A stretch of 64,000 nucleotides of DNA from Bacillota bacterium (GTDB lineage Bacteria > Bacillota > Clostridia > Lachnospirales > Lachnospiraceae). The DNA lies in NCBI GenBank assembly GCA_023435645.1, contig JAEYRK010000014.1:1-64000 (forward strand). The letters are read 5' to 3'. The notes beneath the pieces are model-generated. The model had not been told where the DNA came from, ran no database searches, and saw only the letters and a list, made by a program, of their open reading frames with translations. Position numbers and translations under genes: made by a program. Shown piece after piece: positions 25,265-35,065 of the stretch (the stretch's first letter is position 1; each line of letters starts with the position of its first letter).

Positions 25265-26935
25265 CTATGCCAGCTCTGCAACGACCTTCTTTAATGCGGC
25301 AGCAGCCTCGTCAGGGAGCTTATCATAGCCACCCTTTTCGGTAGCTCTGGATTCTACGAAATTGACTCTTTCTACCATTCTTGCTTTGAAGGCATCCTTG
25401 TATTCCTTGTCAGTTAAGTCAGGAACGAAGCCCTCCCACTCAAGAATCTCGATATCGGAGAAGGAACCCCAAGGCTTGAATACAGCCTTACCCTCTACGA
25501 TGGATTCCAGAATACCTAAGGTATCAGCAGGCTTTACCTTCTTACCCATAAAGTCTCCCGTATTGATGACATAGCAGTCCACATGTCTATCATTGATGAG
25601 CTTCTTAAATTTCTCATAGTCATTGATCAAAGGATAAGTACGGAAGGGATTAGCATAGGTCTCAACAACCAATGCATTGGGATCTACTCCGGGAGCAAGG
25701 CGCTCTGCTGTTGTTCTCTTAGTAGCCAGGGTAGCACCCATAACGGAAGCCAGCACACCATCCTTGATCTTGATAATCGGAGGAAGGGTAGGATCCTTCA
25801 TAATCCAGAAGATTGCATCAACCGGCTCAGGAATCTTATCCACGCGGTTTGTGGACCATAATTTGGACTTAACAGCACGTCCGTTACCATTACGGATATC
25901 TTCGGTAACAATCACAACCTTACCGTCCTCATCCATGGTTGCTGAGCAGTTCTGTACAGTTAGGAGGTATTTATTATCATCACAATAGGTAGGATAATCC
26001 TGGGTCTTATCATAATAGGTGGGCTCAAGAGCGATGGAGGAGCCGGTATCCGTGTTAATGATGAAGGCATCGTCATGGAGAACGGTTACATCATACTTAC
26101 CGTCATGCTTCGCATGGGTAATCGTAGATTTACCGGAACCGGAAAGCCCAAATACGGAAGCAACATATTTCTTACCTCCGGTAAGGTTATATCTCTTCTG
26201 TCCGCCATGGCAGGAGGCATATCCATTTCGATTAGCGATAGCCCAAGCCAGGGTCAGAGTACCCTTCTTGTGTTCGCCGAAATATCTCATGCCTAAGATA
26301 GCAGCACAGTTCGTATCTGTATTAAAATAGCATAAGCACTTAGGATCACTGATGTCTGTCTGGTTGGTGCCTACCCACTGGGGATCGGAGAAGATATAGA
26401 TATCGGGCTCATTTCCTACAGGTTTAGAGCTCTTATACATCTTTATATAGTTGTCGGACATGTACTGGAAGTTCAGCATCCAGTTATAAACCAGGTTCTC
26501 TTCTCCTTCGGGAATAAGCAGGTGAGCCTTCACCATGAATTCCGGATCAAGACCGATAAAAACCTCAACATGGTACATGTTCTTCCATCTTGTATCATAA
26601 ATCGCATCCATAACGATTTTGTCTAATCTCTCACAGTTCACACCGGGTTCACCGGCGATTCTTCTTGCTGCGGCGTAACGGCCGGTGATAGAACCATCAT
26701 TGAATAATAAAACTTTTGCATCAGGAGACAGACCAAAATCCTCACCACGATGCACCGGCATGTCAGTAACAACGGTTCCGGGTGAATTTACTGCAAGCTC
26801 ATAGGCTTCCTTCAGTGAATTCACTTTTATCACATTATTTCCATAGAAGGCAGCCTCGATAATAGAACGTGTCTTGGCAAACCCAGGTTTGTTTGCACCA
26901 ATTTCGTCATGCTTAAAGTACGCTTTTGTTGACAT
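25265..26935 (-). CDS. pckA: Phosphoenolpyruvate carboxykinase (ATP)
   Basis: 556 aa ATP-type PEP carboxykinase, converting oxaloacetate and ATP to PEP, CO2 and ADP, or running in reverse in fermenters. The nucleotide loop FGLSGSGKSTITHA, the Mn-binding and kinase-2 region (VTVLHDDAFIINTDTG) and RRIAGEPGVNCERLDKI substrate-side segment are seen. AGGAGG sits 7-8 nt before ATG. The gene has its own consensus promoter and a ~100-nt leader. It is a single-gene transcript ended by a shared terminator. Confidence 0.95.
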   Translation of the reverse strand: MSTKAYFKHDEIGANKPGFAKTRSIIEAAFYGNNVIKVNSLKEAYELAVNSPGTVVTDMPVHRGEDFGLSPDAKVLLFNDGSITGRYAAARRIAGEPGVNCERLDKIVMDAIYDTRWKNMYHVEVFIGLDPEFMVKAHLLIPEGEENLVYNWMLNFQYMSDNYIKMYKSSKPVGNEPDIYIFSDPQWVGTNQTDISDPKCLCYFNTDTNCAAILGMRYFGEHKKGTLTLAWAIANRNGYASCHGGQKRYNLTGGKKYVASVFGLSGSGKSTITHAKHDGKYDVTVLHDDAFIINTDTGSSIALEPTYYDKTQDYPTYCDDNKYLLTVQNCSATMDEDGKVVIVTEDIRNGNGRAVKSKLWSTNRVDKIPEPVDAIFWIMKDPTLPPIIKIKDGVLASVMGATLATKRTTAERLAPGVDPNALVVETYANPFRTYPLINDYEKFKKLINDRHVDCYVINTGDFMGKKVKPADTLGILESIVEGKAVFKPWGSFSDIEILEWEGFVPDLTDKEYKDAFKARMVERVNFVESRATEKGGYDKLPDEAAAALKKVVAELA

Positions 26936-27032
26936 AAAATATCCTCCTATTTTTTAATTGTCCGAATATTTCTGTTAATACAGAAAATTAACGGAACCAG
27001 TGTTATATATAAAACAATTGTCCGCCATATTA

Positions 27033-27061
27033 AGTATAAAACCGCCCCCTGTAAATGTCAA
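27033..27061 (-). promoter_or_regulatory. pckA promoter
   Basis: On the minus strand TTGACA (27061-27056), 17 nt, TATACT (27038-27033). The leader that follows contains the 9-mer AATTGTCCG (plus-strand sense) twice, 60 nt apart (26956-26964, 27016-27024). Confidence 0.85.
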
Positions 27062-27073
27062 TATAAATTACAT

Positions 27074-27102
27074 AATAATTCCCAAAAAAATTGGGAATTA
27101 TT
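27074..27102 (-). terminator. Hairpin at the end of the DUF885 gene
   Basis: AATAATTCCCAA / TTGGGAATTATT, a perfect 12-bp stem with a 5-nt loop; its base overlaps the DUF885 stop codon. The U-tract is poor, so it may only partly terminate ahead of the pckA promoter. Confidence 0.5.
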
Positions 27103-28861
27103 CCATACTTAGCTGTAACCATTCATCAAAATAATCCTCTATGATACCAAACTGTGCAGGCCCGATATCCAGAAGGAACCGATGGAACTCCTTGGTGCTA
27201 AATTCAGTACCCAGTTTCTCCTCAGCAGTCTCCCGAAGCTCTGAGATTTCCAGGAAGCCAATGGCATAGGGCAGATATATGGCAGGCTCCTCCAGCAGGG
27301 TATTATAGATGAGCTTTGAGGTGGTTTTATCCGGATCACCGACAAAGCTGTTTATATAAGCAATCGCCTTCCTCTCATTCCAACCCTCATAATGAATACC
27401 AATATCTGCCCTGGCATACATGAACAGCATGACGGCACTGTTGGATTCCAGAAATTCAGCCATGGTTTCATCTATTCCGGCCAGATGATAGGAATAATGT
27501 TCAACATAGGTAGCCCAGCCCTCATCATAGCCTAAGAAATTCATGATACTCCGAACCGGAGCAGGCTTTTGATTACGGAAATAAACACACTGGTATAAAT
27601 GCCCGGGATAACCCTCATGGGCTACTGTAGTATAGATTTTCGATAAGGTTTCTTCATCATTTCCGTTAATATAGATGTTGTTGTCCTTATATTCATCAAT
27701 CGCCGGTACCAGATACATGGCAGGGCTCAGATAATCTGAGAGGGAGTCATCTACATATTTGATATCACAGCTGACCTGTACCGGTTCAGGAAAATCCTTG
27801 AGAATATCCTCCTTAAGATCCTCCAGGATGGCCTCCGGATCTGTGATCGGAAAGGAGGTAAACTCCATATAACGGTCAAAAATATCGGGATGAGCTAAGC
27901 TAATCCGGGTAATCTCCAACACCTCAGCACCTATGGCTGTTTCCAGAAGATCGGCAAGCTCCTCCATGCTTCTTTCGGAACCGGTCTTGATTTTCGCCAG
28001 ATACTCATAATAGGACTGTCCCTCCGGATAGTAATACAATCCGGCATCATTGATGCCGGTACCCTTCAGCTCCTTAAGCGTATCGATTAACAGCTGATAG
28101 GCGGGAATGACATATTCCAACACTGCTTTCAGGTTATTGGCCTGATAGGAAGCAATCTCTGACTTTGATAGTCCCTCATAATTTTCTACCTTCTCATCAA
28201 AATACTCGATCAGGAAATTCTCCTTTGGATTCTCTATAAAGGCAGAACACTGATCAATGATACTGTCTGCCACCTCATCCCTCATAAACAAGCCCCGCTT
28301 GGATTTCTCCCGTTCAAAGGCTGCAATATCTTCAAAATAGCTATATACACAGGGCAGAAGAGCGATATAGTCATCGATATCCTCCCTGGTATAAAAATTA
28401 TATTCCGCAAGAAGGATCGGAAGCTGAGCCTGGATCCCGGTGGTTGGCCCGAGACACTCCGTATAATATAGATAATCTCCGCCAGCCAGAGCCATCTCCA
28501 GATAATTCTTAAGGATATCATAGGTTAGCTGCTGTTCCTTAGTAAGGCTGTTATAATCAAAGCGGATTAATCGTTTTAAATAATTTTCTGTGAGGCTGAT
28601 CTGTTCCCTCATTTCATCAAGCGTAAATTCACCAAGAGTTATTTTAGGCTTTTCTATACCATAATCCTCGGGAACAGCCAGAGAGTAATTTAGGGTAAGT
28701 GTATCCGCCTGGACCTCGTGAAGAAAGATATCATTCATAAAACCATCAAAGCTTGCTTGTACCTGCTGGGGCTGAGCCTTCTTGTTACAGCTGATTTCCA
28801 GGGCCATAACCCCGGCAAAAAGGAGTAGAATGAGTATATGCCTTATTTTGTTCCTATACAT
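27098..28861 (-). CDS. DUF885 family protein, probable exported metallopeptidase
   Basis: 587 aa. Signal peptide at the N-terminus (HILILLLFAGVMALEIS) followed by Cys; the lipobox is imperfect, so lipidation is uncertain. DUF885 proteins are predicted zinc carboxypeptidase-like enzymes; the HEGYPGH motif (TVAHEGYPGHLYQ) in the C-terminal third is their probable metal-binding site. The length fits the family. AGGAGG lies 7 nt before ATG. It is a single gene. Confidence 0.85.
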   Translation of the reverse strand: MYRNKIRHILILLLFAGVMALEISCNKKAQPQQVQASFDGFMNDIFLHEVQADTLTLNYSLAVPEDYGIEKPKITLGEFTLDEMREQISLTENYLKRLIRFDYNSLTKEQQLTYDILKNYLEMALAGGDYLYYTECLGPTTGIQAQLPILLAEYNFYTREDIDDYIALLPCVYSYFEDIAAFEREKSKRGLFMRDEVADSIIDQCSAFIENPKENFLIEYFDEKVENYEGLSKSEIASYQANNLKAVLEYVIPAYQLLIDTLKELKGTGINDAGLYYYPEGQSYYEYLAKIKTGSERSMEELADLLETAIGAEVLEITRISLAHPDIFDRYMEFTSFPITDPEAILEDLKEDILKDFPEPVQVSCDIKYVDDSLSDYLSPAMYLVPAIDEYKDNNIYINGNDEETLSKIYTTVAHEGYPGHLYQCVYFRNQKPAPVRSIMNFLGYDEGWATYVEHYSYHLAGIDETMAEFLESNSAVMLFMYARADIGIHYEGWNERKAIAYINSFVGDPDKTTSKLIYNTLLEEPAIYLPYAIGFLEISELRETAEEKLGTEFSTKEFHRFLLDIGPAQFGIIEDYFDEWLQLSME

Positions 28862-29192
28862 AATAACCTCCTAGAATTAAATGACATCTTTTGTATGACG
28901 GCCTGTTGTATTTTGGACGAGTACTATCCTTTATGTTATTTTATGTATATTCAAAGATTGATGTGGTAAGAAGCAGGATTGCCCGGATTTTCATGGATTT
29001 GTCTCAAGCCGATCTGTTTTGTCTGCGCAGGCAGGATATACCAGACACTCATGAGGAATATTACTTAAGTTTTCAACTGATCCGGCCGAAATATTACCAG
29101 TAAAGTGTAATTAGCTTATTATACCATAACAGATGATAGAAAAGCAAAAAATGACAATAGTATAGTAGATTTTAGAAGGCGAAGGTGTCAGA
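28862..29192. other. Intergenic region between divergent genes
   Basis: 330 nt between the DUF885 gene (minus) and the DUF6240 gene (plus). One 70-codon ORF (28891-29103) is open but has no ribosome site, and I do not call it. No clear promoter, terminator or repeat was found. Confidence 0.5.
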
Positions 29193-32100
29193 TTGGATCA
29201 TAGAATAAATCAACATAAGCTGTACCATCCTACAAAAGAGCTTTCATCAGGAAGGGAAAGCGTTTTAGTGAGGAGCGAGAACCATAGCATCCCTAAGCTG
29301 GTGAAGGGGGATAGGATCATAGGCTTTATTACCTCCATATCGGAAGGTATAACGATAAATGTTCAAGGTTACGAGATAAGCGCGCCGGAGGGTATGCTCC
29401 AAAAGCAGGGAGTCGGCGATTCTGTTCTTTTTGAGGTGTTAGGTGTCTCTGACAACCAGATTGAGCTGAGAGCAGCGGATCAGGGTTCTGTTCAGAATGG
29501 TAAAGAGATGGAGACAATACTCAGGCTGAATGCGGATCGGGAGGTCTTTCTGACCTGGAGAGAACAGGAAGGAAGACAGACACAACGAGAGGAAGAGCAT
29601 AAAAGCACGATGAGGAAAATAGAGCTGCTCCAGTCCAGAATGACTGAGAAGGACTATAGGGTTCTGGAGGAGGAGGGCTTCTCTGTAGAAGCGTTTACGG
29701 TTTCGGGCTTGGAAGCTGCGATAAGCAGATTACATACCTCACCCTTGGGTGGAGCTGATGAAGATGAACCTACGGGAGGCAGAAGAAGTAAAAAAGCGTA
29801 TTCTGCCAAGGAGATAGAGCAGAGGTTAAAGGAGGCAAATCTTCCGGCAGAAGCAGATACCGTCCGCAAGGTGATGTCGGCCTTAAACATCAGTGCCTCC
29901 ATCGGAGCCTTAGAGGAAGCTGCGATGAAGCATCTGCTTCGTCAGGAGCTGCCGCCAACGCTTGAGAATCTGTATAAAGCAAAATTCAGTAAGGGGACCT
30001 CCCTGAAAGAGGAGCAATTATCAGAGGAGACCTGGAGTAAGCTCATGCCCCAGGTGGAGGAGGTAATCCGGGCATCAGGCTACGAGGTAAATCAGGAAAG
30101 TCTTGCCAGAGCCAGATGGCTGGTGGAAAACCAGCTTCCTTTGACGAAGGGGAATTATATCTACTTCAATCAATTATCTGATAGAGAGGAATTCACAGAT
30201 CAGTCCGAGGTACTACATCAAATTCTCAAGGAGATGGATGAAGGAATTGCACCTAAGGACGCCATCGTTATACCGGGGCTACAGGGCAGAATTGAGAACC
30301 TGAGGGAGAAGCTTGATACCATCAGTGAGAAAGAGATCAAGGAGGCTGTCAGGACAGAGAAGGAAATAACCTTAAAGCTTCTGACGGATAAGAAGTATCG
30401 AGCAGAATACCGACAGGAGGCTCAGAGCGAGAAGCTAACAGACAGGCAGCAGCTGGAGGCGGTTAGGGCTCAACGGCATTTAGAGGAGATACGTCTCAGG
30501 ATGACTACGCAGGCAGCGGGTGCGTTGGAGCGTAAGGGAATTCATATCGAGACACAAAGCCTTGAAAAAGTCGTGGAGGAGCTTAAGAAGCTGGAGGAAA
30601 GCTATTACCGCCGCTTATTTACAGAGGCAGATCTGGAAGCGGATGCGCAACAAATGGAGCTTCTACGGGAGACAACCCGTGGAATGGAGCAGCTGAAGAC
30701 GATTCCAAGCTATGTGCTGGGAGCTACGCTATCCTCCCGAAGACTCATGACTATTCCGGGTCTTCTGGAAGAGGGCAGGAGGATGTCCGACCAGCTGATG
30801 AGAGCGAAGGAAGTCTATGAGACGCTGATGACGGAACCGAATCGGGAGTACGGCGATTCCCTACAAAAGGCATTCAAAAACTCCGGGTCCCTGTTATCAG
30901 AAATGGGGATGGAGAATACGGCTTATAATCAGAGAGCGGTCAGAATTCTGGGTTATAACCGAATGGAGATAACACAGGAGAATATGGAGCTGGTGAAGGC
31001 TTATGATCTACAGGTAGGTACGCTGATGCAGAGGCTTCATCCCTCTGTTGCAGTAAGACTGATCAAAGAGGGGGTTAACCCGATGGGAATCCCGATCAGA
31101 GAGCTGAATCAAAAAATAGATCAGATGAGAGAAGAACAGGGGATTACCACTGAGGAGAAATACAGCACCTTTTTAAGAAGACTGGAGAAGGAAGAGCGGA
31201 TTCAAAAAGAGGAGCGGCAGGCTTACATTGGAATCTACCGGCTATTGCATGCGATTGATAAAACTGACGGTGCGGCCCTTGGTGCTGTCATCAAGGCTGA
31301 CAGGGAGGTAAACCTGAGCAATCTTTTGACTGCGATGAGAAGTCTCCAAAGGGGAGCAATCGATGCGGTGGTGGATGACAGCTTTGGTATGCTTCAGGCG
31401 GTGATGGACAGGGATGCCACCATTACGGATCAATTAAACGGTGTATTTACGGAGCAAAGTAGGGGAAACACCTCCACCAGGATAGAGGGAATATCGGCAG
31501 GCCTGGATGCGAGGACTGAATTTTTGAAGCAGGCCCTACAGCAGCTGTATCAAGATGCAACACCGGAGGGCTTATTTGAAATGCAACAGAAGCTATTCAG
31601 TTCACAACCCTCTATGCAGGGACCGGAGGAATCGACTCCGATATTATCCTCGGGCAGGGGAATTTGGGAGGGGATAAAGGAGGCTTCGGCGGAGAAATTA
31701 TTAGACCTCTTATCCGTTCCTAAAGAGGAGGATGCAGTATATTCCGGGAAGCTTCAGGAGCTGAAGCAGGTATATCAAAACGCAGATCAGGCAGTCCGTT
31801 TCCTGGAGGATTATAAGGTACCCTGTACCACTTCAAATATCCTAATGACCGGTCAGATTCTGAACAACAGCAGTACCTTCTTTAAGAAATACTATCAATT
31901 GCGGGATGAAAATAGCAAGGAAAATTCTAAAAATAATCTTCAGGAAATGCAAGATATTGTCGATACATTAATCGACAGAGATTCTGCTCAGTTGACATAT
32001 GAGCGGATGGAGGAAGAAATAAAGGCAGCACTGGAGAAGGAAAACAGTTTGGAGCGGATTGATACCCTACGCCTTACCGAGCTGAAAAACATGGGTACCC

Positions 32101-32561
32101 AGATGTTCCTTATGAAAACGCTGGCGAGGAAGGAATTCTACCAGATACCGGTTGAGACAGGGAAGGGTATTACCAATATGAACCTGACCATCCTCCGAGG
32201 TAGCGGTAACACCGGAAGGGTAACAGTAAGTCTTGTCACAGAAGCCCTGGGTAGAGTGAGGGCAGATATTTCATTGAAGGATAGGATGCTGAACGGTTAT
32301 ATAGCCAGCGATAGCCGCAGGGGAACAGAACGGCTGATGGATCAGCTGCAGGATATACGGGAGCTACTGAAGGAAGAGGAGGTTACCGTAAAGCAGCTGG
32401 AGGTCTGCTATGACCGTTTTCCTAAGGATAGCTATACCTACCAGAACCCGGAGACGGATCCTTTGGAGCCCTTACGGAGCAAAACGGAGGAAAGACTGTT
32501 ATACCGGATTGCGCGAACCATGGTTCTGGCGGTAAGTACAGCAGATGCTTCCATCAAGTAG
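29193..32561 (+). CDS. Large FliK-like flagellar protein (DUF6240)
   Basis: 1122 aa, rich in Glu, Lys, Gln and Leu and largely helical. It resembles the DUF6240 family found in flagellated Lachnospiraceae. The N-terminal ~95 residues (VKGDRIIGFITSISEGITIN, EISAPEGMLQKQGVGDSVLF) look like a small beta domain. The C-terminus (NLTILRGSGNTGRVTVSLVT then ALGRVRADISLKDRML) has the strand pattern of the FliK C-terminal domain, in which 'LGRV' is a signature. FliK-type proteins set hook length and switch export to late substrates. The position directly before flagellin supports a flagellar role. It starts at TTG 29193 with GAAGGTG upstream. Confidence 0.65.
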   Translation: MDHRINQHKLYHPTKELSSGRESVLVRSENHSIPKLVKGDRIIGFITSISEGITINVQGYEISAPEGMLQKQGVGDSVLFEVLGVSDNQIELRAADQGSVQNGKEMETILRLNADREVFLTWREQEGRQTQREEEHKSTMRKIELLQSRMTEKDYRVLEEEGFSVEAFTVSGLEAAISRLHTSPLGGADEDEPTGGRRSKKAYSAKEIEQRLKEANLPAEADTVRKVMSALNISASIGALEEAAMKHLLRQELPPTLENLYKAKFSKGTSLKEEQLSEETWSKLMPQVEEVIRASGYEVNQESLARARWLVENQLPLTKGNYIYFNQLSDREEFTDQSEVLHQILKEMDEGIAPKDAIVIPGLQGRIENLREKLDTISEKEIKEAVRTEKEITLKLLTDKKYRAEYRQEAQSEKLTDRQQLEAVRAQRHLEEIRLRMTTQAAGALERKGIHIETQSLEKVVEELKKLEESYYRRLFTEADLEADAQQMELLRETTRGMEQLKTIPSYVLGATLSSRRLMTIPGLLEEGRRMSDQLMRAKEVYETLMTEPNREYGDSLQKAFKNSGSLLSEMGMENTAYNQRAVRILGYNRMEITQENMELVKAYDLQVGTLMQRLHPSVAVRLIKEGVNPMGIPIRELNQKIDQMREEQGITTEEKYSTFLRRLEKEERIQKEERQAYIGIYRLLHAIDKTDGAALGAVIKADREVNLSNLLTAMRSLQRGAIDAVVDDSFGMLQAVMDRDATITDQLNGVFTEQSRGNTSTRIEGISAGLDARTEFLKQALQQLYQDATPEGLFEMQQKLFSSQPSMQGPEESTPILSSGRGIWEGIKEASAEKLLDLLSVPKEEDAVYSGKLQELKQVYQNADQAVRFLEDYKVPCTTSNILMTGQILNNSSTFFKKYYQLRDENSKENSKNNLQEMQDIVDTLIDRDSAQLTYERMEEEIKAALEKENSLERIDTLRLTELKNMGTQMFLMKTLARKEFYQIPVETGKGITNMNLTILRGSGNTGRVTVSLVTEALGRVRADISLKDRMLNGYIASDSRRGTERLMDQLQDIRELLKEEEVTVKQLEVCYDRFPKDSYTYQNPETDPLEPLRSKTEERLLYRIARTMVLAVSTADASIK

Positions 32562-32739
32562 AAAAGAACGACTTCCTGTTACAGCAGGCATTACAGAGAG
32601 CGGTTTACAAAGACCAGGCAGAACCGCTAAGAATAGGTTTCACCCGGCACATGGAGGTTGCCGGCCAAGAGATATATTTGACGAACCATGAGAACACGGA
32701 TGGGTATGGCAGTCAAAGCAGAAAGGATAAGGGATAGAG
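32562..32739 (+). promoter_or_regulatory. Flagellin leader with a CsrA-type hairpin
   Basis: Within the 178-nt leader, CCGGCA-CATGGAGGT-TGCCGG (32644-32664) is a 6-bp stem-loop presenting ACATGGAGGT, a match to the CsrA core ACANGGANGT. The flagellin ribosome site (AAGGATAAGGGATAGAG) contains two more GGA triplets. A second hairpin GCGGTT / AACCGC is at ~32598-32624. No sigma-28 promoter could be fixed. Confidence 0.55.
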
Positions 32740-34338
32740 ATGAGAATCAATCATAATATTTCGGCTTTAAAGGCTAATAACCAACTGTTAAGAACAAATA
32801 AACTGCTGGATGCAAGTCTGGAGAGGTTATCCTCCGGTTATCGCATCAATAGTGCTGCGGATGATTCCGCTGGACTGGCTATTTCAGAAAAGATGAGAAC
32901 CCAGATCGCAGGTTTGGAGCAGGCCTCCAGAAATGCTTCGGATGGTATCTCAGTCATTCAGACAGCGGAAGGAGCATTGGTAGAAGTTGAGTCCATGCTT
33001 CAGAGAATGAGAGAGCTGGCCGTGCAATCTGCGAACGGTATCTATACCACGGACGATCGTATCGCCATTCAAGCGGAGATTGATCAGCTAAGCGAGGAAA
33101 TCACCAGAATTTCAGAAACTACCGAATTTAATACCATGACGCTATTGGATGGTAATATTGACCGGAAATCCTATTCCAGCAATAACAATGTAAATCTGGT
33201 ATCCCTATCGGACACAGTAGCTGTCGGCAATTATACGGTTGAAATCACCAAGGATGCCAGACAGGCAGTAGTTGTCGGTAACACAATGTCTGCTTTCGGA
33301 AATCCTGCAGAAAGAAAAATTACTGCAGAGGAGGCCGGTTCCATTAATATCAATGGGGAAGCGGTTGCGATTAAAGAGGGAGACACCATCAATGAAGTGT
33401 TCCAAAAGATTCGCGATGCCTGCGACAATGTAGACATCAATGTATTTGCCATAGATCCTACGGATCTCTATGACGCGGCCACCAACCCCACAGGACAGCC
33501 TGCTCTGGATACGAACCTTAGCATGGCAGGTTATACCAGCAAACAGCTGGAAGAAAGCAATGCCCTGGTATTCGTAACCAGAGACTTTGGCTCCGGCGAA
33601 AAGATAGATCTTTATTGTGATAACGAGGACCTATGTACTCTTTTAGGGCTTACAATTCATGGTGCAAAGGCAAGCGGTATCGATGCAGAGGCGAGCTTAA
33701 TTCTGAAAGGCGATCCCTTGCATGATTCCTTGTTTGAAAATACCGCGACGCTTTCCATAACCGGAAATAAAATAACCGTATCGGATCGTAATGATTTTAA
33801 GATGATATTTGAAGTGGACCCGGGAACGGTTAGTACCAGATTCCAGGATGCTGCGATCATAAGTGCCTCAGCAGCGATACAGGATGCCGCTACCTTGGAT
33901 GCCGGCACAGATCAGGAAGTAACCGTATCCGTACTGGATGCAGGACCAATGGATCTGCAGATCGGTGCGAATGAGGGGCAGATTATGTCCGTTCGTATTC
34001 CTAAGGTAAATCCTCAGACTCTGGGTATTGATAAGATTAATGTGGGAACCGCAGACGGAGCACAGGAGGCCATTGGACTCCTGGATACGGCGATCAACCA
34101 GGTATCGGAGATTCGCTCCAAGCTGGGCGCATACCAGAACCGTTTGGAGCATTCCATTTCAAATCTGGATGTTACCTCAGAGAACATGACGGAATCCTTA
34201 TCCCGCATCAAGGATGTGGATATGGCGCAGGAGATGGCGGAATATACCCAGAAAAATGTACTATCCCAGGCAGGTACCGCAATGCTTGCCCAGGCAAACC
34301 AGAGGCCACAGTCCATATTAAACTTATTACAGCAGTAA
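32740..34338 (+). CDS. Flagellin
   Basis: 532 aa structural protein of the flagellar filament. The N-terminal D0/D1 region (MRINHNISALKANNQLL, LSSGYRINSAADDSAGLAIS, GISVIQTAEGAL) and C-terminal D1/D0 region (RLEHSISNLDVTSENMTES, VLSQAGTAMLAQANQ, SILNLLQQ) are conserved. Between them lies a variable ~270-residue D2/D3-like part exposed on the filament. It is longer than minimal flagellins (~275 aa). AAGGGATAGAG precedes ATG. It is followed by its chaperone FliS at 19 nt. Confidence 0.96.
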   Translation: MRINHNISALKANNQLLRTNKLLDASLERLSSGYRINSAADDSAGLAISEKMRTQIAGLEQASRNASDGISVIQTAEGALVEVESMLQRMRELAVQSANGIYTTDDRIAIQAEIDQLSEEITRISETTEFNTMTLLDGNIDRKSYSSNNNVNLVSLSDTVAVGNYTVEITKDARQAVVVGNTMSAFGNPAERKITAEEAGSININGEAVAIKEGDTINEVFQKIRDACDNVDINVFAIDPTDLYDAATNPTGQPALDTNLSMAGYTSKQLEESNALVFVTRDFGSGEKIDLYCDNEDLCTLLGLTIHGAKASGIDAEASLILKGDPLHDSLFENTATLSITGNKITVSDRNDFKMIFEVDPGTVSTRFQDAAIISASAAIQDAATLDAGTDQEVTVSVLDAGPMDLQIGANEGQIMSVRIPKVNPQTLGIDKINVGTADGAQEAIGLLDTAINQVSEIRSKLGAYQNRLEHSISNLDVTSENMTESLSRIKDVDMAQEMAEYTQKNVLSQAGTAMLAQANQRPQSILNLLQQ

Positions 34339-34357
34339 TGGTTTTGGAGGGTAAAAA

Positions 34358-34837
34358 ATGAAGAAAGAGGCAATCCATAGCTTTACTGCCAGAATCTCAC
34401 AGGCATCCAAAAGCGAACTAGTTGTAATTCTTTATGAGATGGCATTGACGGAGATTGGCGAAGCCAGACAGGCACATTCCGAAGCTAATCTGGCAGACTT
34501 TGATAAAGGATTGAAAAGAGCACAAAGATGCATCAGTGAGCTGATGGCAACCCTGGATTACCGTTATCCGATCGCTTACGATTTACTGAGCCTATATATT
34601 TATACGAACAGAGAACTGATCAGAGCCATTTATCAGAGAGGGGTACAGCCCCTCGACAGTCCCGAACAGGTACTGAGGAAGCTTCTGAACGGCTTCGAGG
34701 GAGTAAGCAGCCAGGATACAAGCGGGCCTGTAATGCGCAACTCCCAGCAGCTTTACGCGGGCTTAACCTACGGCAAGGGTAAGTTAAATGAAACTTATCT
34801 TAATCCCGGCAACGGGAACCGAGGGTTTATTGCATAA
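34358..34837 (+). CDS. fliS: Flagellar export chaperone FliS-like protein
   Basis: 159 aa, mainly helical. MKKEAIHSFTARISQASKSE, VVILYEMALTEIGEARQAHS and LLSLYIYTNRELIRAIYQRG follow the FliS pattern. FliS binds the C-terminus of flagellin in the cytoplasm and prevents early assembly. A ~35-residue C-terminal tail (SSQDTSGPVMRN ... GNGNRGFIA) exceeds the usual ~130 aa. GGAGGG is 6 nt before ATG; it lies 19 nt after flagellin, so the two are co-transcribed. Confidence 0.85.
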   Translation: MKKEAIHSFTARISQASKSELVVILYEMALTEIGEARQAHSEANLADFDKGLKRAQRCISELMATLDYRYPIAYDLLSLYIYTNRELIRAIYQRGVQPLDSPEQVLRKLLNGFEGVSSQDTSGPVMRNSQQLYAGLTYGKGKLNETYLNPGNGNRGFIA

Positions 34838-35008
34838 AAGCCACCTACAGTGGAGAAGGACCTTTAGGCAGCGGGTGTAACCAATGAGTGAATAGGACCT
34901 AACAAACAAAAGCGCAGTAAAGTACATAAGAGCTGAAGAGTACGAAGGAAAGTCTTCAATTGATTACAAAAGAAAAGCGAAATAGATACAAAAGATGGCT
35001 GGAAAGAG

Positions 35009-35058
35009 AAGGGGCTGTCACTCCGCGGTGGAAAAACCGCGGGTGGCAGCCCCTTTCC
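35009..35058. terminator. Terminator after fliS, shared with the DUF2508 gene
   Basis: A long imperfect stem AAGGGGCTGTCACTCCGCGGT / ACCGCGGGTGGCAGCCCCTT with TTCCTT after it. It lies between converging genes. Confidence 0.8.
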
Positions 35059-35065
35059 TTGCGTA

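Noticed and set aside
28891..29103. 70-codon ORF between the DUF885 and DUF6240 genes
   Set aside because: No ribosome site before the ATG, unlikely composition, and no recognisable motif; it lies in a divergent promoter region.
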